This document shows positions 9,433-19,307 of a DNA stretch of 64,000 bases, one piece after another (the first letter of the stretch is position 1; every line of letters begins with the position of its first letter). This DNA comes from Endozoicomonas sp. 4G (GTDB lineage: Bacteria > Pseudomonadota > Gammaproteobacteria > Pseudomonadales > Endozoicomonadaceae): positions 3,524,001 through 3,588,000 of the forward strand of contig NZ_CP082909.1 of the NCBI RefSeq assembly GCF_023822025.1, read 5' to 3'. Position numbers and translations under genes: made by a program. Under the pieces are notes generated by a model. It was not told the origin of the DNA. It did no database searches and worked only from the letters and a program-made list of their open reading frames with translations.

Positions 9433-10377
9433 TCAGGCTTCTACAATCCGAAGCTCTTTTGGCATGGTAAAAACAATATTCTCTTCCTTACCTTCCAGCT
9501 CTTCAGGTGCCTGGGCGCCCAGTTCAATCAATCGATTGATAACACCTTTCACCAATACTTCGGGGGCTGAAGCCCCTGCAGTAATACCCAGGCTTTGTTT
9601 GCCTTCCAACCACCCGGGTTGTATATCATCGGCCCCGTCAACAAGGTAGGCTGAAGCCCCTGTTCTTTCTGCCAATTCCCGAAGGCGATTGGAGTTGGAG
9701 CTGTTCACAGAACCCACCACAAAGACCGCATCGCATTCAGAGGCCAGAGCCCTCACGGCATCCTGACGATTTTGAGTGGCGTAGCAGATATCGTCCTTCC
9801 GCGGTCCTTTAATGTCAGGAAACCGGGTTCTCAGGGCATCAATGACTTTGGCAGTATCATCCATGGACAGCGTCGTCTGAGTGACGTAAGCAAGATGTTC
9901 CGGATCTTTCACTTCCAGTTTCTGAACGTCGTCTTCTGTTTCAACGAGGTACATCTTCCCGCCTCCGGACTCGTCGTACTGACCCATGGTACCCTCCACT
10001 TCGGGATGACCATCGTGACCAATGAGAATACACTCCATACCATCACGGGAGTAACGCACGACTTCCATATGGACTTTTTTGACCAGCGGACAGGAAGCAT
10101 CAAAAACTTTCAGACCTCGACGCCCAGCCTCTGCTTCGACCGCTTTCGAGACACCATGTGCACTGAAAATAACAATAGAATCATCCGGTATCTGATGAAG
10201 CTCCTCGACAAAAATGGCACCACGATTTTTGAGATTTTCTACCACAAACTTGTTGTGAACGACTTCGTGACGCACGTAGATAGGAGGCTCAAAAACATCC
10301 AGAGCCCGGTTTACAATGTCAATAGCCCGGTCAACACCTGCACAGAATCCCCGGGGATTTGCCAGCCTGATTTTCAT
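9433..10377 (-). CDS. ispH: 4-hydroxy-3-methylbut-2-enyl diphosphate reductase
   Basis: This 314-residue iron-sulfur enzyme performs the last step of the MEP isoprenoid pathway, reducing HMBPP to IPP and DMAPP. Cluster ligands are visible: Cys12 in NPRGFCAGV, Cys96 in DASCPLV, and a third Cys near residue 197 in [20 protein letters not shown]. Substrate-binding His residues lie in VRHEVVHN and SAHGV, and the catalytic Glu in [11 protein letters not shown]. It overlaps fkpB by four bases (ATGA). The order ileS-lspA-fkpB-ispH is the conserved gammaproteobacterial one. Confidence 0.97.
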   Translation of the reverse strand: MKIRLANPRGFCAGVDRAIDIVNRALDVFEPPIYVRHEVVHNKFVVENLKNRGAIFVEELHQIPDDSIVIFSAHGVSKAVEAEAGRRGLKVFDASCPLVKKVHMEVVRYSRDGMECILIGHDGHPEVEGTMGQYDESGGGKMYLVETEDDVQKLEVKDPEHLAYVTQTTLSMDDTAKVIDALRTRFPDIKGPRKDDICYATQNRQDAVRALASECDAVFVVGSVNSSNSNRLRELAERTGASAYLVDGADDIQPGWLEGKQSLGITAGASAPEVLVKGVINRLIELGAQAPEELEGKEENIVFTMPKELRIVEA

Positions 10378-10874
10378 GCCTGTGTACCCTTGTCTGATGT
10401 ATGAAGGTCTGATGTATGAAGGTCTGATGTCTGAGCGGCCTGAGTGATATTCAGAACTTTCACTTCAAACAACAGTTCTTTACCTGCCAGTGGGTGATTG
10501 AAGTCCACTTCAACGTGGCTGTCGGTCAGACCAATAATGACGCCAGCCAGCTCGGAATTGGCGGCATCGGCAAAAGAAATGACTAAACCTTCCTGCAACA
10601 CCATATCACCCGAGAAGCTGTCTCTGGCAAACTCCCTGATATTATCAGGGTTGGGCATGCCAAAAGCACCGGCGGGAGGAACTCTGAAACTGCCCTGGTC
10701 ACCCTCAGACAAGCCATAAATAGCCTGTTCAAAGCCCCGGGGCAGGTTACCATCCCCCACGACAAAGGTGGCAGGCTGGCCATCAAAATTACTGTCCACC
10801 ACTTGCCCATCTTCCAGTTTCAGGGCGAAGTGCAGCGTTACCTGCCTTCCAGGTCCTACGACAACATCAGACAT
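10374..10874 (-). CDS. fkpB: SlpA-type FKBP peptidyl-prolyl isomerase
   Basis: This is a cytosolic FKBP-type prolyl isomerase/chaperone of about 166 residues. The FK domain is interrupted by an IF insert: [18 protein letters not shown]...[22 protein letters not shown], then AFG and [20 protein letters not shown] start at the ATG at 10874 (MSDVVVGPG), where homologues begin; an upstream TTG at 10925 adds residues with no family match. The C-terminus ends in a [15 protein letters not shown] tail encoded by a 15-bp tandem repeat, which is not part of the fold. It overlaps ispH by four bases and follows lspA. Confidence 0.92.
   Translation of the reverse strand: MSDVVVGPGRQVTLHFALKLEDGQVVDSNFDGQPATFVVGDGNLPRGFEQAIYGLSEGDQGSFRVPPAGAFGMPNPDNIREFARDSFSGDMVLQEGLVISFADAANSELAGVIIGLTDSHVEVDFNHPLAGKELLFEVKVLNITQAAQTSDLHTSDLHTSDKGTQA
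10391..10435. repeat. 15-bp tandem repeat x3 in the fkpB tail
   Basis: Three 15-bp units (consensus GGTCTGATGTATGAA on the plus strand) start at 10391, 10406 and 10421. They keep the reading frame and encode the repeated TSDLH tail of FkpB. The first and last units are imperfect. Confidence 0.9.
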
Positions 10875-10956
10875 TGTTTTTCTAAACCCGCTTTCGAAAA
10901 GTCCGTTCATTAACAAAGACAACAACCAAACCGTGAAGGATTTCGACCAGATAATT

Positions 10957-11451
10957 TCAGTTCTGGCTGGTCGGTCGCGACCGGAAGATATCCAGAATTA
11001 ACATCGCTGCACCGATGGTGATGGCTACATCCGCCAGATTGAAGGATGGAAAATACCAACCCTCGTAATACACCAGCAGGAAATCCACAACGTAGCCATT
11101 GGTCACCCGGTCATAAAGATTACCCAGTGCGCCTCCCAGTATCAGGGCCATTGCGCACGCCTCCCAACTTTCCCCTTTCTTCATCCGGGAAAGCCAGACA
11201 ACCAGCATCAGACTAACGACAGATGCCACACCCACAAAAAACCACCGTTGCCAACCGCCCTGATCACTTAGAAAACTGAAAGCAGCACCGGTATTATAGG
11301 CCAGAGTCAGGGAGAAAAAGGATGGAATGACAGGCACTTGCTCGTAGAGATATAAGCTGTCTACTATGCGGTGCTTGACCACCTGATCCAGAATCAGAAC
11401 CACTCCGCTAACCCACAACCAGTGGAGCATTCCCCAGGATTTTTTTCTCAT
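10957..11451 (-). CDS. lspA: Lipoprotein signal peptidase (signal peptidase II)
   Basis: This 164-residue inner-membrane aspartyl protease removes the signal peptide from lipidated prolipoproteins. Four hydrophobic segments are visible. Family motifs are present: DQVVKH near residue 23, NTGAAFSFL, and the catalytic aspartates in GNLYDRVTNGYVVDF and FNLADVAI. It lies between ileS (upstream) and fkpB on the same strand, the standard order. Confidence 0.97.
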   Translation of the reverse strand: MRKKSWGMLHWLWVSGVVLILDQVVKHRIVDSLYLYEQVPVIPSFFSLTLAYNTGAAFSFLSDQGGWQRWFFVGVASVVSLMLVVWLSRMKKGESWEACAMALILGGALGNLYDRVTNGYVVDFLLVYYEGWYFPSFNLADVAITIGAAMLILDIFRSRPTSQN

Positions 11452-11560
11452 ACGATTGAGGCCCTTTTAATCTGTTTTAGTCAGTCCCGGTTAAATCTTA
11501 TGCCGAGTCGTATAACTCCCGATATGGTTACAAACCGAGATAGACCATCGACGATACCTG

Positions 11561-11592
11561 CAAAAATGCCCGAACACTGTCGGGCATTTCTG
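11561..11592 (-). terminator. Intrinsic terminator after ileS
   Basis: The hairpin AATGCCCGA(cagtg)TTCGGGCATT on the minus strand ends in a run of T, 16 bp past the ileS stop. Because lspA follows on the same strand, it may act as a partial terminator. Confidence 0.7.
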
Positions 11593-11607
11593 ACTCATGA
11601 TGATGAA

Positions 11608-14457
11608 TCAGGCAAACTTCCTGACTTCACCTTCACCATCAACATTTTCAACACAACGCCCGCAGAGTGTCGTGTGGGCTTCGATAGTGCCAACGTCTTC
11701 ACGACGGTGCCAGCAACGATCGCACTTCTCATGCCCTGACTTGCGAACGGCCACCTTCAGACCTTCAACACCGGTATCAACCGCATTCACAGCTTCCGAC
11801 AAAGGCTTCAGTTCTGCCTTGGAAGTAATCAAAACAAAGCGCAGCTCATCGCCCAGCCTGCCCAGCATTTCCAGTAGTTCGTCATTAGCATGCAAGGTTA
11901 CTTCTGCTTCAAGTCCGCCACCGATCACACTCGCCTTACGAGCATCTTCAAGCGCCTTGTTGACGGCGTGTTTGACGGTCATAACGGAGTTCCAGTAATC
12001 AACACCCAACTCATCACCTTCCAGGCTTTTCAGGCCCTCATACCAGGTTTCCAGCAAAACAGACTGACTGCGCTGGCCGGGGATAAACTGCCAGATCTCA
12101 TCGGCAGTAAAGCTGGTGACAGGAGCAATCCAGCGGACAAAGGCTTCAACAATATGGAACATAGCGGTCTGACAGCTGCGACGAGCCAGGCTATCTGACT
12201 GGGTCGTATATTGACGATCCTTGATGATGTCCAGATAGAAACCGCCCAGATCCAGAGAGCAGAAATTATGGACTTTCTGGTAAACGTTCAGGAAGTTGTA
12301 GCTGTCATAAGCGGCGATGACTTCTTCCTGCAATCTCATGGCACGATCCACTGCCCAGCGATCCAGAGACAGCATATCCTCCCAGGCCACACAGTCGGTG
12401 TCAGGGTTAAAGCCGTTCAAGTTAGACAGCAGGAAACGAGCGGTGTTACGAATACGACGATAGCTGTCTGCCGTGCGCTTGAGGATTTCATCAGACACGG
12501 TCATTTCTGCGGTGTAGTCGGTTGCTGACACCCAGAGACGCAAAATATCCGCCCCCAGAGATTTAAATACTTTCTGAGGAGCAATGACATTACCCAAAGA
12601 TTTAGACATCTTACGACCATTGGCATCTACCGCGAAACCATGGGTCAGGAGCTGCTTGTAAGGAGGCTCACCTTTGGTCGCAATACCGGTCTTCAGGGAA
12701 GACTGGAACCAGCCACGGTGCTGGTCAGAACCTTCGACATAAATATCCGCCGGTGAACGCAGACCTTCGCGACGACCCAGTACCGAGTAGTGGGTGACAC
12801 CGGAGTCAAACCAGACGTCCAGGGTGTCTGTCACCTTCACGTAGTGTTCAGCATCTTCCGCGCTTAACAGGTCAGCTGGCTGTAGATCAAACCAGGCGTC
12901 CATCCCTTCCTGCTCGACTTTCAGAGCCACTTTTTCAATCAGGGCAGAAGTCTCAGGGTGCAGCTCTTCGGTTTCCTTGTGAATAAACAGAGCAATGGGC
13001 ACGCCCCAGGTACGCTGTCGGGAGATACACCAGTCAGGGCTCTGGCCCAGCATGGACTCCATACGACTTCGCCCCCAGTCCGGAGTAAACCTGACATTAT
13101 CCAGCGACTTCATAGCGGTGTTCAGCAGGCCTTCTTTTTCCATGCTGATAAACCACTGCGGGGTTGCCCGGAAAATCAGGGGGGTTTTGGTTCTCCAGCA
13201 GTGTGGGTAACTGTGCACCATTTTGGCCTGAGCTAATAGACGACCTTTCTCCTCTACCGCTGCGACCACTTTTGGATCGACCTTGTAAACGTGCTCACCG
13301 GCAAACCGTTCAACATGGCTGCGATAAATCCCGGCATCATCCAGATAATTCAGTGTGCCAATGCCGTACTCTTTGCCGACATTAAAGTCATCCACACCAT
13401 GGTCCGGTGCAGTATGGACACAGCCGGTACCGGCGTCGGTGGTGACATGATTACCCAGGATCAGCGGGATTTCACGCTGGTAGAATGGATGGGCGACTTT
13501 CTTGCCTTCCAGCCGGGTGCCCAGACTGCGGGCAATGATGGTGTAATCTTCAATGCCATAACGTTGCATGGCCGACTCAACCAACTGTTCACCCAGAATC
13601 AGTCGTGCAGGCTGATCGTTAACCTGGCACTGAACCAGCGCGTAACCCAGTTCTGCCCCCAGTGTCACCGCCTGAGAGGATGGCAGAGTCCATGGCGTTG
13701 TGGTCCAGATAACAATGGCGACTTCACCTTCACCCTGCTCTTTACCTTCACTGTGCTCTTCACCTTCACTGTAAAAGTCAAAAGCTGACAGCAGATCCGC
13801 TTCGTCCAGGGCAGCATAGCGCACATCAATCTGGATAGACGTTTTTTCCTGGTATTCTACTTCCGCCTCGGCCAGTGCAGAGCCCCCGACCACACTCCAG
13901 TAAACAGGCTTATAACCTTTCACCAGATGACCATTGTCCGCTATTTTACCCAGCGCGCGGATAATGTCGGCTTCGGTCTGGTAATCCATGGTCAGGTAAG
14001 GCTGATCCCAGGTACCCAGAATACCCATGCGTTTGAAGTCTTCACGCTGACCATCCACTTGCTTGGCAGCGTATTCACGGCACTTGGCACGGAAGGTTTT
14101 AAAATCAACCTTGTCACCCGCCTTGCCCAACATGCCTTCTACTTTGTGCTCAATCGGCAGGCCGTGGCAGTCCCAGCCCGGCACATAGGGAGCGTCAAAA
14201 CCACTCAGGGTTTTGGACTTGATGATCATGTCCTTGATGATTTTATTGACCGAATGACCGATATGAATATCACCATTGGCATAAGGAGGGCCATCGTGCA
14301 GAATGAACTTGTCACGACCTTCAGATACTTTGCGAATCTCTTCGTAGAGCGCTTCGTCATACCAGCGCTTGAGCATTTCAGGCTCACGCTTTGCCAGATT
14401 TCCACGCATTGGGAAATCAGTCTCCGGCAAGTTCAATGTAGGCTTATAGTCGGTCAT
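11608..14457 (-). CDS. ileS: Isoleucyl-tRNA synthetase
   Basis: This 949-residue class I synthetase has [12 protein letters not shown] (HIGH) near residue 65, the editing CP1 domain, WFDSGVTH, and [10 protein letters not shown] (KMSKS) near 610. A C-terminal zinc finger has two CxxC pairs (CDRCWHR...CGRCVENV). The length and zinc tail match the E. coli type. An acidic six-residue repeat, (YSEGE)(EHSEGK)(EQGEGE), sits at about residues 228-245 and is encoded by three 18-bp units. It appears to be an insertion near the start of the editing domain. It lies between ribF and lspA. Confidence 0.97.
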   Translation of the reverse strand: MTDYKPTLNLPETDFPMRGNLAKREPEMLKRWYDEALYEEIRKVSEGRDKFILHDGPPYANGDIHIGHSVNKIIKDMIIKSKTLSGFDAPYVPGWDCHGLPIEHKVEGMLGKAGDKVDFKTFRAKCREYAAKQVDGQREDFKRMGILGTWDQPYLTMDYQTEADIIRALGKIADNGHLVKGYKPVYWSVVGGSALAEAEVEYQEKTSIQIDVRYAALDEADLLSAFDFYSEGEEHSEGKEQGEGEVAIVIWTTTPWTLPSSQAVTLGAELGYALVQCQVNDQPARLILGEQLVESAMQRYGIEDYTIIARSLGTRLEGKKVAHPFYQREIPLILGNHVTTDAGTGCVHTAPDHGVDDFNVGKEYGIGTLNYLDDAGIYRSHVERFAGEHVYKVDPKVVAAVEEKGRLLAQAKMVHSYPHCWRTKTPLIFRATPQWFISMEKEGLLNTAMKSLDNVRFTPDWGRSRMESMLGQSPDWCISRQRTWGVPIALFIHKETEELHPETSALIEKVALKVEQEGMDAWFDLQPADLLSAEDAEHYVKVTDTLDVWFDSGVTHYSVLGRREGLRSPADIYVEGSDQHRGWFQSSLKTGIATKGEPPYKQLLTHGFAVDANGRKMSKSLGNVIAPQKVFKSLGADILRLWVSATDYTAEMTVSDEILKRTADSYRRIRNTARFLLSNLNGFNPDTDCVAWEDMLSLDRWAVDRAMRLQEEVIAAYDSYNFLNVYQKVHNFCSLDLGGFYLDIIKDRQYTTQSDSLARRSCQTAMFHIVEAFVRWIAPVTSFTADEIWQFIPGQRSQSVLLETWYEGLKSLEGDELGVDYWNSVMTVKHAVNKALEDARKASVIGGGLEAEVTLHANDELLEMLGRLGDELRFVLITSKAELKPLSEAVNAVDTGVEGLKVAVRKSGHEKCDRCWHRREDVGTIEAHTTLCGRCVENVDGEGEVRKFA
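13723..13776. repeat. 18-bp tandem repeat x3 inside ileS
   Basis: Three units start at 13723, 13741 and 13759 (plus-strand consensus TTCACCTTCACTGTGCTC). They are in frame and give an acidic Glu/Gly-rich insert in IleS. Confidence 0.85.
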
Positions 14458-14483
14458 AATTGGATCTCATCATCACGCGTCTT

Positions 14484-14513
14484 GCGGGCCAGACATATGC
14501 GGGCCAGACATAC
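14484..14513. repeat. 15-bp direct repeat x2 upstream of ileS
   Basis: GCGGGCCAGACATAT at 14484 is followed directly by GCGGGCCAGACATAC at 14499, in the spacer between ribF and ileS. No function is apparent. Confidence 0.85.
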
Positions 14514-14660
14514 AAGTACTCGGCCATACGGAATCGCCCACAAAAACCATCCCAAATGTTTTAAGAAAACCGTCCGCAAGCCTGGAACGATATTTCCCAT
14601 CAATGTTTTTCGCGACCTGTTCCATCCGGGTCTTCAGGTGTAACAGGTGGTCAATCCTGC

Positions 14661-15584
14661 TTATTGATGAAAGAAGCTTCTTGCTGCCTCTACATCCTCA
14701 GCAATCGCAGCCTTGAGGGCACCCAGCGATTCAAATTTTTTTTCACTGCGGAGCTTTTTCAGAAACTCAACCCGCAGAGTATGGCCATACAGGTCACCCT
14801 GATAGTCCAGAAGGTGCACCTCCAGCATGGCACGGGCAGCACTCACGGTGGGCCTGACACCCAGGTTAGCGACCGCCTCATGACTTCGACCATCAAGCCA
14901 CACTCTGACTGCAAACACGCCCTGTATGGGCAACGTCCGTCGACAGGTACGTATATTGGCCGTTGGAAAGCCCAACTGCCGGCCCAGTTGCTGGCCCTTA
15001 ATAACACGCCCTAACATGGTGAAAGGCCGTCCTGATAGTTTCTCTGCTGCTTCCAGGCCCACATTCGCCAACTGCTCTCGAATCCGGGTACTGCTGATAC
15101 GATCCATATCCATGGATACGGTTCGGGTATCGCACACCTCGAACCCGAACTGATCGCCCATCTTTCTCAGGTGCGCAAAATTTCCCTGCCGGTTCAGTCC
15201 GTAACGGAAATCATCTCCCACTATCAGATAGCGTATATCCAGCCCATCTACCAACACCTTCATAACAAAATCATCCGGTGTCAGGTTTTGCAGTTTCCGA
15301 TTAAAGGGCAGGCACAACACCTGATCAACGCCTGCTTCCTGCAAAAGAATCAACTTTTCTCTCAGACTGGAAAGCCTCGGTGGCGCCTGATCGCCCTGAA
15401 AATATTCCCGGGGCTGGGGTTCAAAAGTGATCACACAGACCCTGACACCCAACTCAAAGGCTTGTTGTCGCAGTGTTTCCAGGATAGTGCGGTGACCAAG
15501 ATGAACGCCATCAAAGTTACCTATAGTCGCAACACAAGCGCGATGCTCCGGTCTGATATTGTGCATTCCGCGAATCAGCTGCAT
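14661..15584 (-). CDS. ribF: Bifunctional riboflavin kinase / FAD synthetase
   Basis: This cytosolic enzyme of about 307 residues phosphorylates riboflavin to FMN and adenylylates FMN to FAD. The N-terminal nucleotidyltransferase domain shows TIGNFDGVHLGHR, LPFNRKLQNLTPDDF and VGDDFRYG. A ISSTRIR motif and the C-terminal flavokinase domain (GRPFTMLGRVIKGQQLGRQLGFPTANI) follow. I use the ATG at 15584 (MQLIRGMHNIRPEHRACVATIGNFDG), which matches where homologues begin; a TTG 30 bp upstream is the alternative. It lies upstream of ileS, as in most gammaproteobacteria. Confidence 0.96.
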   Translation of the reverse strand: MQLIRGMHNIRPEHRACVATIGNFDGVHLGHRTILETLRQQAFELGVRVCVITFEPQPREYFQGDQAPPRLSSLREKLILLQEAGVDQVLCLPFNRKLQNLTPDDFVMKVLVDGLDIRYLIVGDDFRYGLNRQGNFAHLRKMGDQFGFEVCDTRTVSMDMDRISSTRIREQLANVGLEAAEKLSGRPFTMLGRVIKGQQLGRQLGFPTANIRTCRRTLPIQGVFAVRVWLDGRSHEAVANLGVRPTVSAARAMLEVHLLDYQGDLYGHTLRVEFLKKLRSEKKFESLGALKAAIAEDVEAARSFFHQ

Positions 15585-15660
15585 TAGGCGGTTTATTCTC
15601 TGTAGGGCTGGCAAAGGCAGGGATTATATCTCAGGTGCGTTTTGGACTTAAGAGCCATAT

Positions 15661-15710
15661 TCATCAAATCACTGCTCTTTTTTCCCGAATTGGCTATTTT
15701 CCTCACAAAA
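15661..15710. repeat. Diverged partial copy of the palindromic element at 21837
   Basis: GCTATTTTCCTCACAAAA at 15693-15710 matches the centre of the palindromic element at 21920-21937 in 17 of 18 bases. A preceding TTCATCAAAT also matches its TTCGTCAAAT. The ends are not recognisable, so this may be a decayed copy. Confidence 0.4.
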
Positions 15711-15760
15711 GCATTAAAAAAGAGAAATCTGGCAGACGATAAAAAGCTGCCCGCCAGACC

Positions 15761-15800
15761 TTGAGCATTCTTGAGCATTCTTGAGCATTCTTGAGCATTA
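15761..15800. repeat. 10-bp tandem repeat x4 at the 3' end of murJ
   Basis: Four adjacent copies of TTGAGCATTC (the last ends in A) run from 15761 to 15800. The final unit supplies the murJ stop codon. A 10-bp period shifts frame, so copy number changes could alter the end of MurJ only if the last unit changed. Confidence 0.95.
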
Positions 15801-17381
15801 ATGCCTGAAGTGGGCAGGACGCACCCCGCCGATCAAGAGTGCCACGCTATAAACAGCAAGCCCGGCACTGACCACTTTCGTCATTTCAAAAACTCTCTGC
15901 CAGAGCGTTGCATCCAGCCACCAGAGAGCATCATCCGCCATCCAGAGCAATAACAGCGCCATCGCAAGATTGGCAAAGATTAAACGCACGCAAAACAGCC
16001 ACCAACCTGACTGAGGTACAAATACTCCAGAACGCTTCAAGCCCCAGAATAATAACCCGGCATTTAAAAAGGCTGACAGGGTAGTGGCCAGAGCCAGACC
16101 CGCATGTTTAAGCCAAAAAACCAGCATCAGGTTAAACCCCATGTTGGCCACCATCGCGATAATGGCGATCTTGACCGGAGTCTTAGTGTCCTGACGGGCA
16201 AAGTAGCCAGGCGCCAGCACTTTAATCAGCATAAAGGCGATCAGACCCAGAGAATAAGCCCTCAGACTCATACCTGCCATGATCACATCCCGGTTCTGCA
16301 TCTCTCCATAATCAAATAGCGTTGCCAGCAGAGGCTCTGACAGAATAAACAGCGCAATGCCCGCTGGAACACCAATCAACAACACCAAACGAATCGCCCA
16401 GTCCAGGGTTCTGGAAAACTGGTCTCCGGCGTCTTCGGCATGTTTACGAGAGAGGCTGGGAAGAATCACTGTGGCAATGGCGATGCCAAAAACACCCAGC
16501 GGCAGCTCTGACAAACGGTCAGAGTAATACAACCAGGAAACACTTCCGGTTTCCAGAAAAGATGCCAGCACGGTATCCAGCAGCAAATTGATCTGACTCA
16601 CAGAAACCCCGAACAACGCCGGAACCATCAGTTTCATGATTCGTCTCACACCTTCATGCTGATGCCCCCATCGAGGCACAGGCAACAGACGAATTTGCAA
16701 TAAGAAAGGAATTTGCAGTAACAACTGCGAAACACCGGCAATCACCACTCCCCAAGCCAGAGCCATGACCGGCTCAGCAAACCATTGTGACAGGAATACA
16801 GTGGAACCTATCAGACTGAGATTCAGCAGAACCGGGGTAAAGGCGGGCACCGCAAACCGGTTGTAACTATTCAGAATGGAGCCTGCCAGCGCCGTCAGCG
16901 ATATCAGCAACAGGTAGGGAAAGGTAATCCTCAACATCTCTCCTGCCAGCAACAGTTTTTCAGGATAGTCCGTGAAACCCGGAGCAAACAGGCGAATTAA
17001 CAGGGGAGAAGCCAACATACAGATCAGCGTCACCAGCAGCAACAAACCCGCCAGGGTACCACTGACCCGACTGAGCAAATAGCGCACTTCATCAAAGCTG
17101 CGCTTGCTTCGATACTCTGACAACACGGGTACAAACGCCTGGGAAAAAGCCCCCTCAGCAAACAGCCGACGAAGAAAATTTGGAATCTTGAAGGCGACAA
17201 AGAACGCATCCGCCGAAGCTGTGGAACCAAAGTACCCAGCAATAACCACATCCCGGGCCAACCCCAGAACCCGCGAAAGCATGGTCATAATACCCACAAC
17301 CAGGCTTGATCTCAGCAAACTGGGCGACTGACTCTCTGGCGCACTCTTCTGGGTGCTCTGTGATGGGTTCTCTGTGGACAT
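15798..17381 (-). CDS. murJ: Lipid II flippase MurJ
   Basis: This 527-residue polytopic inner-membrane protein of the MOP superfamily flips lipid II to the periplasm for peptidoglycan synthesis. After a short polar N-terminus the family block SLVVGIMTMLSRVLGLARDVVIAGYFG...ADAFFVAFKIPNFLRRLFAEGAFSQAFVPV is almost canonical. Fourteen hydrophobic segments are plausible by eye. It is divergent from rpsT, as in Pseudomonas. It is followed by ribF after about 210 bp that contain a 10-bp tandem repeat. Confidence 0.97.
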   Translation of the reverse strand: MSTENPSQSTQKSAPESQSPSLLRSSLVVGIMTMLSRVLGLARDVVIAGYFGSTASADAFFVAFKIPNFLRRLFAEGAFSQAFVPVLSEYRSKRSFDEVRYLLSRVSGTLAGLLLLVTLICMLASPLLIRLFAPGFTDYPEKLLLAGEMLRITFPYLLLISLTALAGSILNSYNRFAVPAFTPVLLNLSLIGSTVFLSQWFAEPVMALAWGVVIAGVSQLLLQIPFLLQIRLLPVPRWGHQHEGVRRIMKLMVPALFGVSVSQINLLLDTVLASFLETGSVSWLYYSDRLSELPLGVFGIAIATVILPSLSRKHAEDAGDQFSRTLDWAIRLVLLIGVPAGIALFILSEPLLATLFDYGEMQNRDVIMAGMSLRAYSLGLIAFMLIKVLAPGYFARQDTKTPVKIAIIAMVANMGFNLMLVFWLKHAGLALATTLSAFLNAGLLFWGLKRSGVFVPQSGWWLFCVRLIFANLAMALLLLWMADDALWWLDATLWQRVFEMTKVVSAGLAVYSVALLIGGVRPAHFRH

Positions 17382-17456
17382 TCAGGTCGCTCAAACGATC
17401 AAAAACTGATAATGGTACTGAGTTGTTAAAACCATTAACAGCATGAAGAAGCCTTA

Positions 17457-17485
17457 TTGACAAGTCCTGTCCAAATAGGCATGAT
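17457..17485 (+). promoter_or_regulatory. Sigma-70 promoter candidate for rpsT
   Basis: A TTGACA -35 at 17457-17462 and CATGAT -10 at 17480-17485 are separated by 17 bp, about 155 bp upstream of rpsT. The -35 is perfect and the -10 matches four of six. Confidence 0.5.
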
Positions 17486-17640
17486 TCCGCGACTCGACTG
17501 TATGGGTATGGCACTGTTGAGACCCTTGCCCGGGGGATTCATCCGTGACGCGGCAAACACCATACTCCCAACAGGGTGCCCGAAGCAGCCCTGTTTAAAA
17601 ACAGTGCAAACGGTTATCAAGATTCTTAGGAGCACCACAA

Positions 17641-17907
17641 ATGGCTAACTCTCCATCCGCCAAGAAGCGCGCACGTCAGGCTGAAAAGCGTCGTAGTCAC
17701 AATGCTTCCCTGCGTTCCATGGTTCGTACTTCCATCAAGAAAGTTGTTCGCGCCATCGAAGCTAAAGACGCTGACCTGGCTAAAACGGAATACACTGCGG
17801 CTGTGCCCGTGATCGACCGCATGGCCGACAAAGGCATCATCCACAAAAACAAGGCTGCTCGTCACAAGAGCCGTCTGAATGCACAGATCAAAGCTCTGAG
17901 CGCATAA
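17641..17907 (+). CDS. rpsT: 30S ribosomal protein S20
   Basis: This 88-residue basic protein begins [35 protein letters not shown] and ends [15 protein letters not shown], both typical of S20, which binds 16S rRNA early in 30S assembly. TTAGGAGCACCACA places a Shine-Dalgarno before the ATG. It is monocistronic, divergent from murJ, and followed by a strong terminator. Confidence 0.98.
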   Translation: MANSPSAKKRARQAEKRRSHNASLRSMVRTSIKKVVRAIEAKDADLAKTEYTAAVPVIDRMADKGIIHKNKAARHKSRLNAQIKALSA

Positions 17908-17940
17908 TTACCAACCCTTCCATAGCAGGGTATTTCAAAA

Positions 17941-17968
17941 AAGCCGGTTTTTTTTACCGGCTTTTTTT
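17941..17968 (+). terminator. Intrinsic terminator of rpsT
   Basis: The stem AAGCCGGT/ACCGGCTT has a T-rich loop and a seven-T tail, 33 bp past the rpsT stop. Confidence 0.9.
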
Positions 17969-18052
17969 ATGCCTATACAATTTGAAACTTAGAATTCACA
18001 ACTATACTTCCGCATTGTTTCTTCCTCACCCCTCTCAACGAGGACCTTAATC

Positions 18053-19258
18053 ATGCGGCATGTTTATTCGTTACTCTTACTCGCTTTCACTTGTCTGACA
18101 GCAACATTCTCTTATGCAATACCTACTCAACAGGAATTCACCTTGGTGTTTTGCGCCCCAAAAGGCTCATCGGCTGAAAAGGTCGCCGAAATGGGAATAG
18201 CCAAATTCGACTACAAACTGAACCCCGTCGAGGCTGCCGCAATCGTACAGGAGAAAATATCTGACTACCCTTTGCTTCCTAACGTCGTCTGCACTGGCGA
18301 ACCATCAAAGATCATAGACAAAGCCAACATTGGCAAAACCCTGAGCACCAACGATAACGACCTTGAAACCGTCCAGAAGATCAAAGATGCCTTTGCGAAG
18401 ACGGAAACAAAGTCCAACAGATTCCGCAGAGGGATCTATGAGTTTACTTACCACACCATCCCCCCGGAGATGACAAAGGAAATCTTCGGCTCATCAGCGG
18501 AGGCGAAGGAGCAAACCGGTTCCGGCTTGTCCAGCGGTGGCATCAGCGACTGTTTGAGCAAAAATACCGGCACACTCCTGCTGCTCCCCCCCATGGCATT
18601 CGCTGCAATTGGTGCCTCTGAATACACCATTTACTACGTTATGGTACTCGCCCTGGGTGTTTCATTTCATCAAACAGGCATCTGGAATTCACTCACCATC
18701 CTGACACTGAATACCGCTGGTATCATTGCTCAGGCAGGCCTTCTCTATCAACAAAACAAGGGAGCTGAGTTTGAGGATACCTGGGACACCGGAGGATACA
18801 ATCTGGACGCAGTGAAAGAAGAGTACCACAAGCTTCGAACTGCCAAAGCAGACCATGAAACCTTACCAACAACCTCATGGGCAGTCCTGAACCAGCAAGT
18901 CGCCATCACTGCTCTTACGTTCAACTCCATCAAAGTGGCCGCGGCCAAATATATAGGCCTGAGCACAAGCAATGCCCTGGGCGTTTCATTTGGCCAAGCC
19001 GCTTTCAACATTCTCTTTGAAGGCTTGACAGGCTCCCCCCTGGAAGACCACATCCCCATTTTCAAATACAATAAAAAATACGGCGCAGCCAATGTCAGAA
19101 ACTGGCCCTATTACGGCAAAAGGTTTGTCGTCAGCAACTTTTTGATCATTTCCTGGGCAGTCAAACAAACAGGGTTGATTGCCAGCCAAACGGCCTGGGC
19201 GGGCAAACACTTAACAAAAGCGGTATCTTTTTTCTGGAGAAAAAACAAGAAGGATTAA
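18053..19258 (+). CDS. Unrecognised secreted or membrane protein
   Basis: I do not recognise this 401-residue protein. It has a clear N-terminal signal peptide (MRHVYSLLLLAFTCLTATFSYA), a soluble part of about 140 residues containing Cys34 and Cys80, then two to three hydrophobic stretches around residues 165-230 (TLLLLPPMAFAAIG, YYVMVLALGVSF, LTILTLNTAGIIAQAGLLY). The C-terminal half is more polar and ends in a basic tail. Its start has GAGG nine bases upstream. It sits between rpsT and proB, which are close neighbours in related genomes, so it looks like an insertion into conserved synteny. A convergent hairpin separates it from proB. Confidence 0.75.
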   Translation: MRHVYSLLLLAFTCLTATFSYAIPTQQEFTLVFCAPKGSSAEKVAEMGIAKFDYKLNPVEAAAIVQEKISDYPLLPNVVCTGEPSKIIDKANIGKTLSTNDNDLETVQKIKDAFAKTETKSNRFRRGIYEFTYHTIPPEMTKEIFGSSAEAKEQTGSGLSSGGISDCLSKNTGTLLLLPPMAFAAIGASEYTIYYVMVLALGVSFHQTGIWNSLTILTLNTAGIIAQAGLLYQQNKGAEFEDTWDTGGYNLDAVKEEYHKLRTAKADHETLPTTSWAVLNQQVAITALTFNSIKVAAAKYIGLSTSNALGVSFGQAAFNILFEGLTGSPLEDHIPIFKYNKKYGAANVRNWPYYGKRFVVSNFLIISWAVKQTGLIASQTAWAGKHLTKAVSFFWRKNKKD

Positions 19259-19271
19259 CAGTATAAAAACC

Positions 19272-19298
19272 GGGATCAGATCTTCACGATCTGATCCC
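19272..19298. terminator. Convergent terminator between the 18053 gene and proB
   Basis: GGGATCAGATC(ttcac)GATCTGATCCC is a perfect 11-bp stem. It lies between two convergent stops and probably serves both, although the T tract is weak on either side. Confidence 0.6.
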
Positions 19299-19307
19299 AC
19301 GCTCAAC

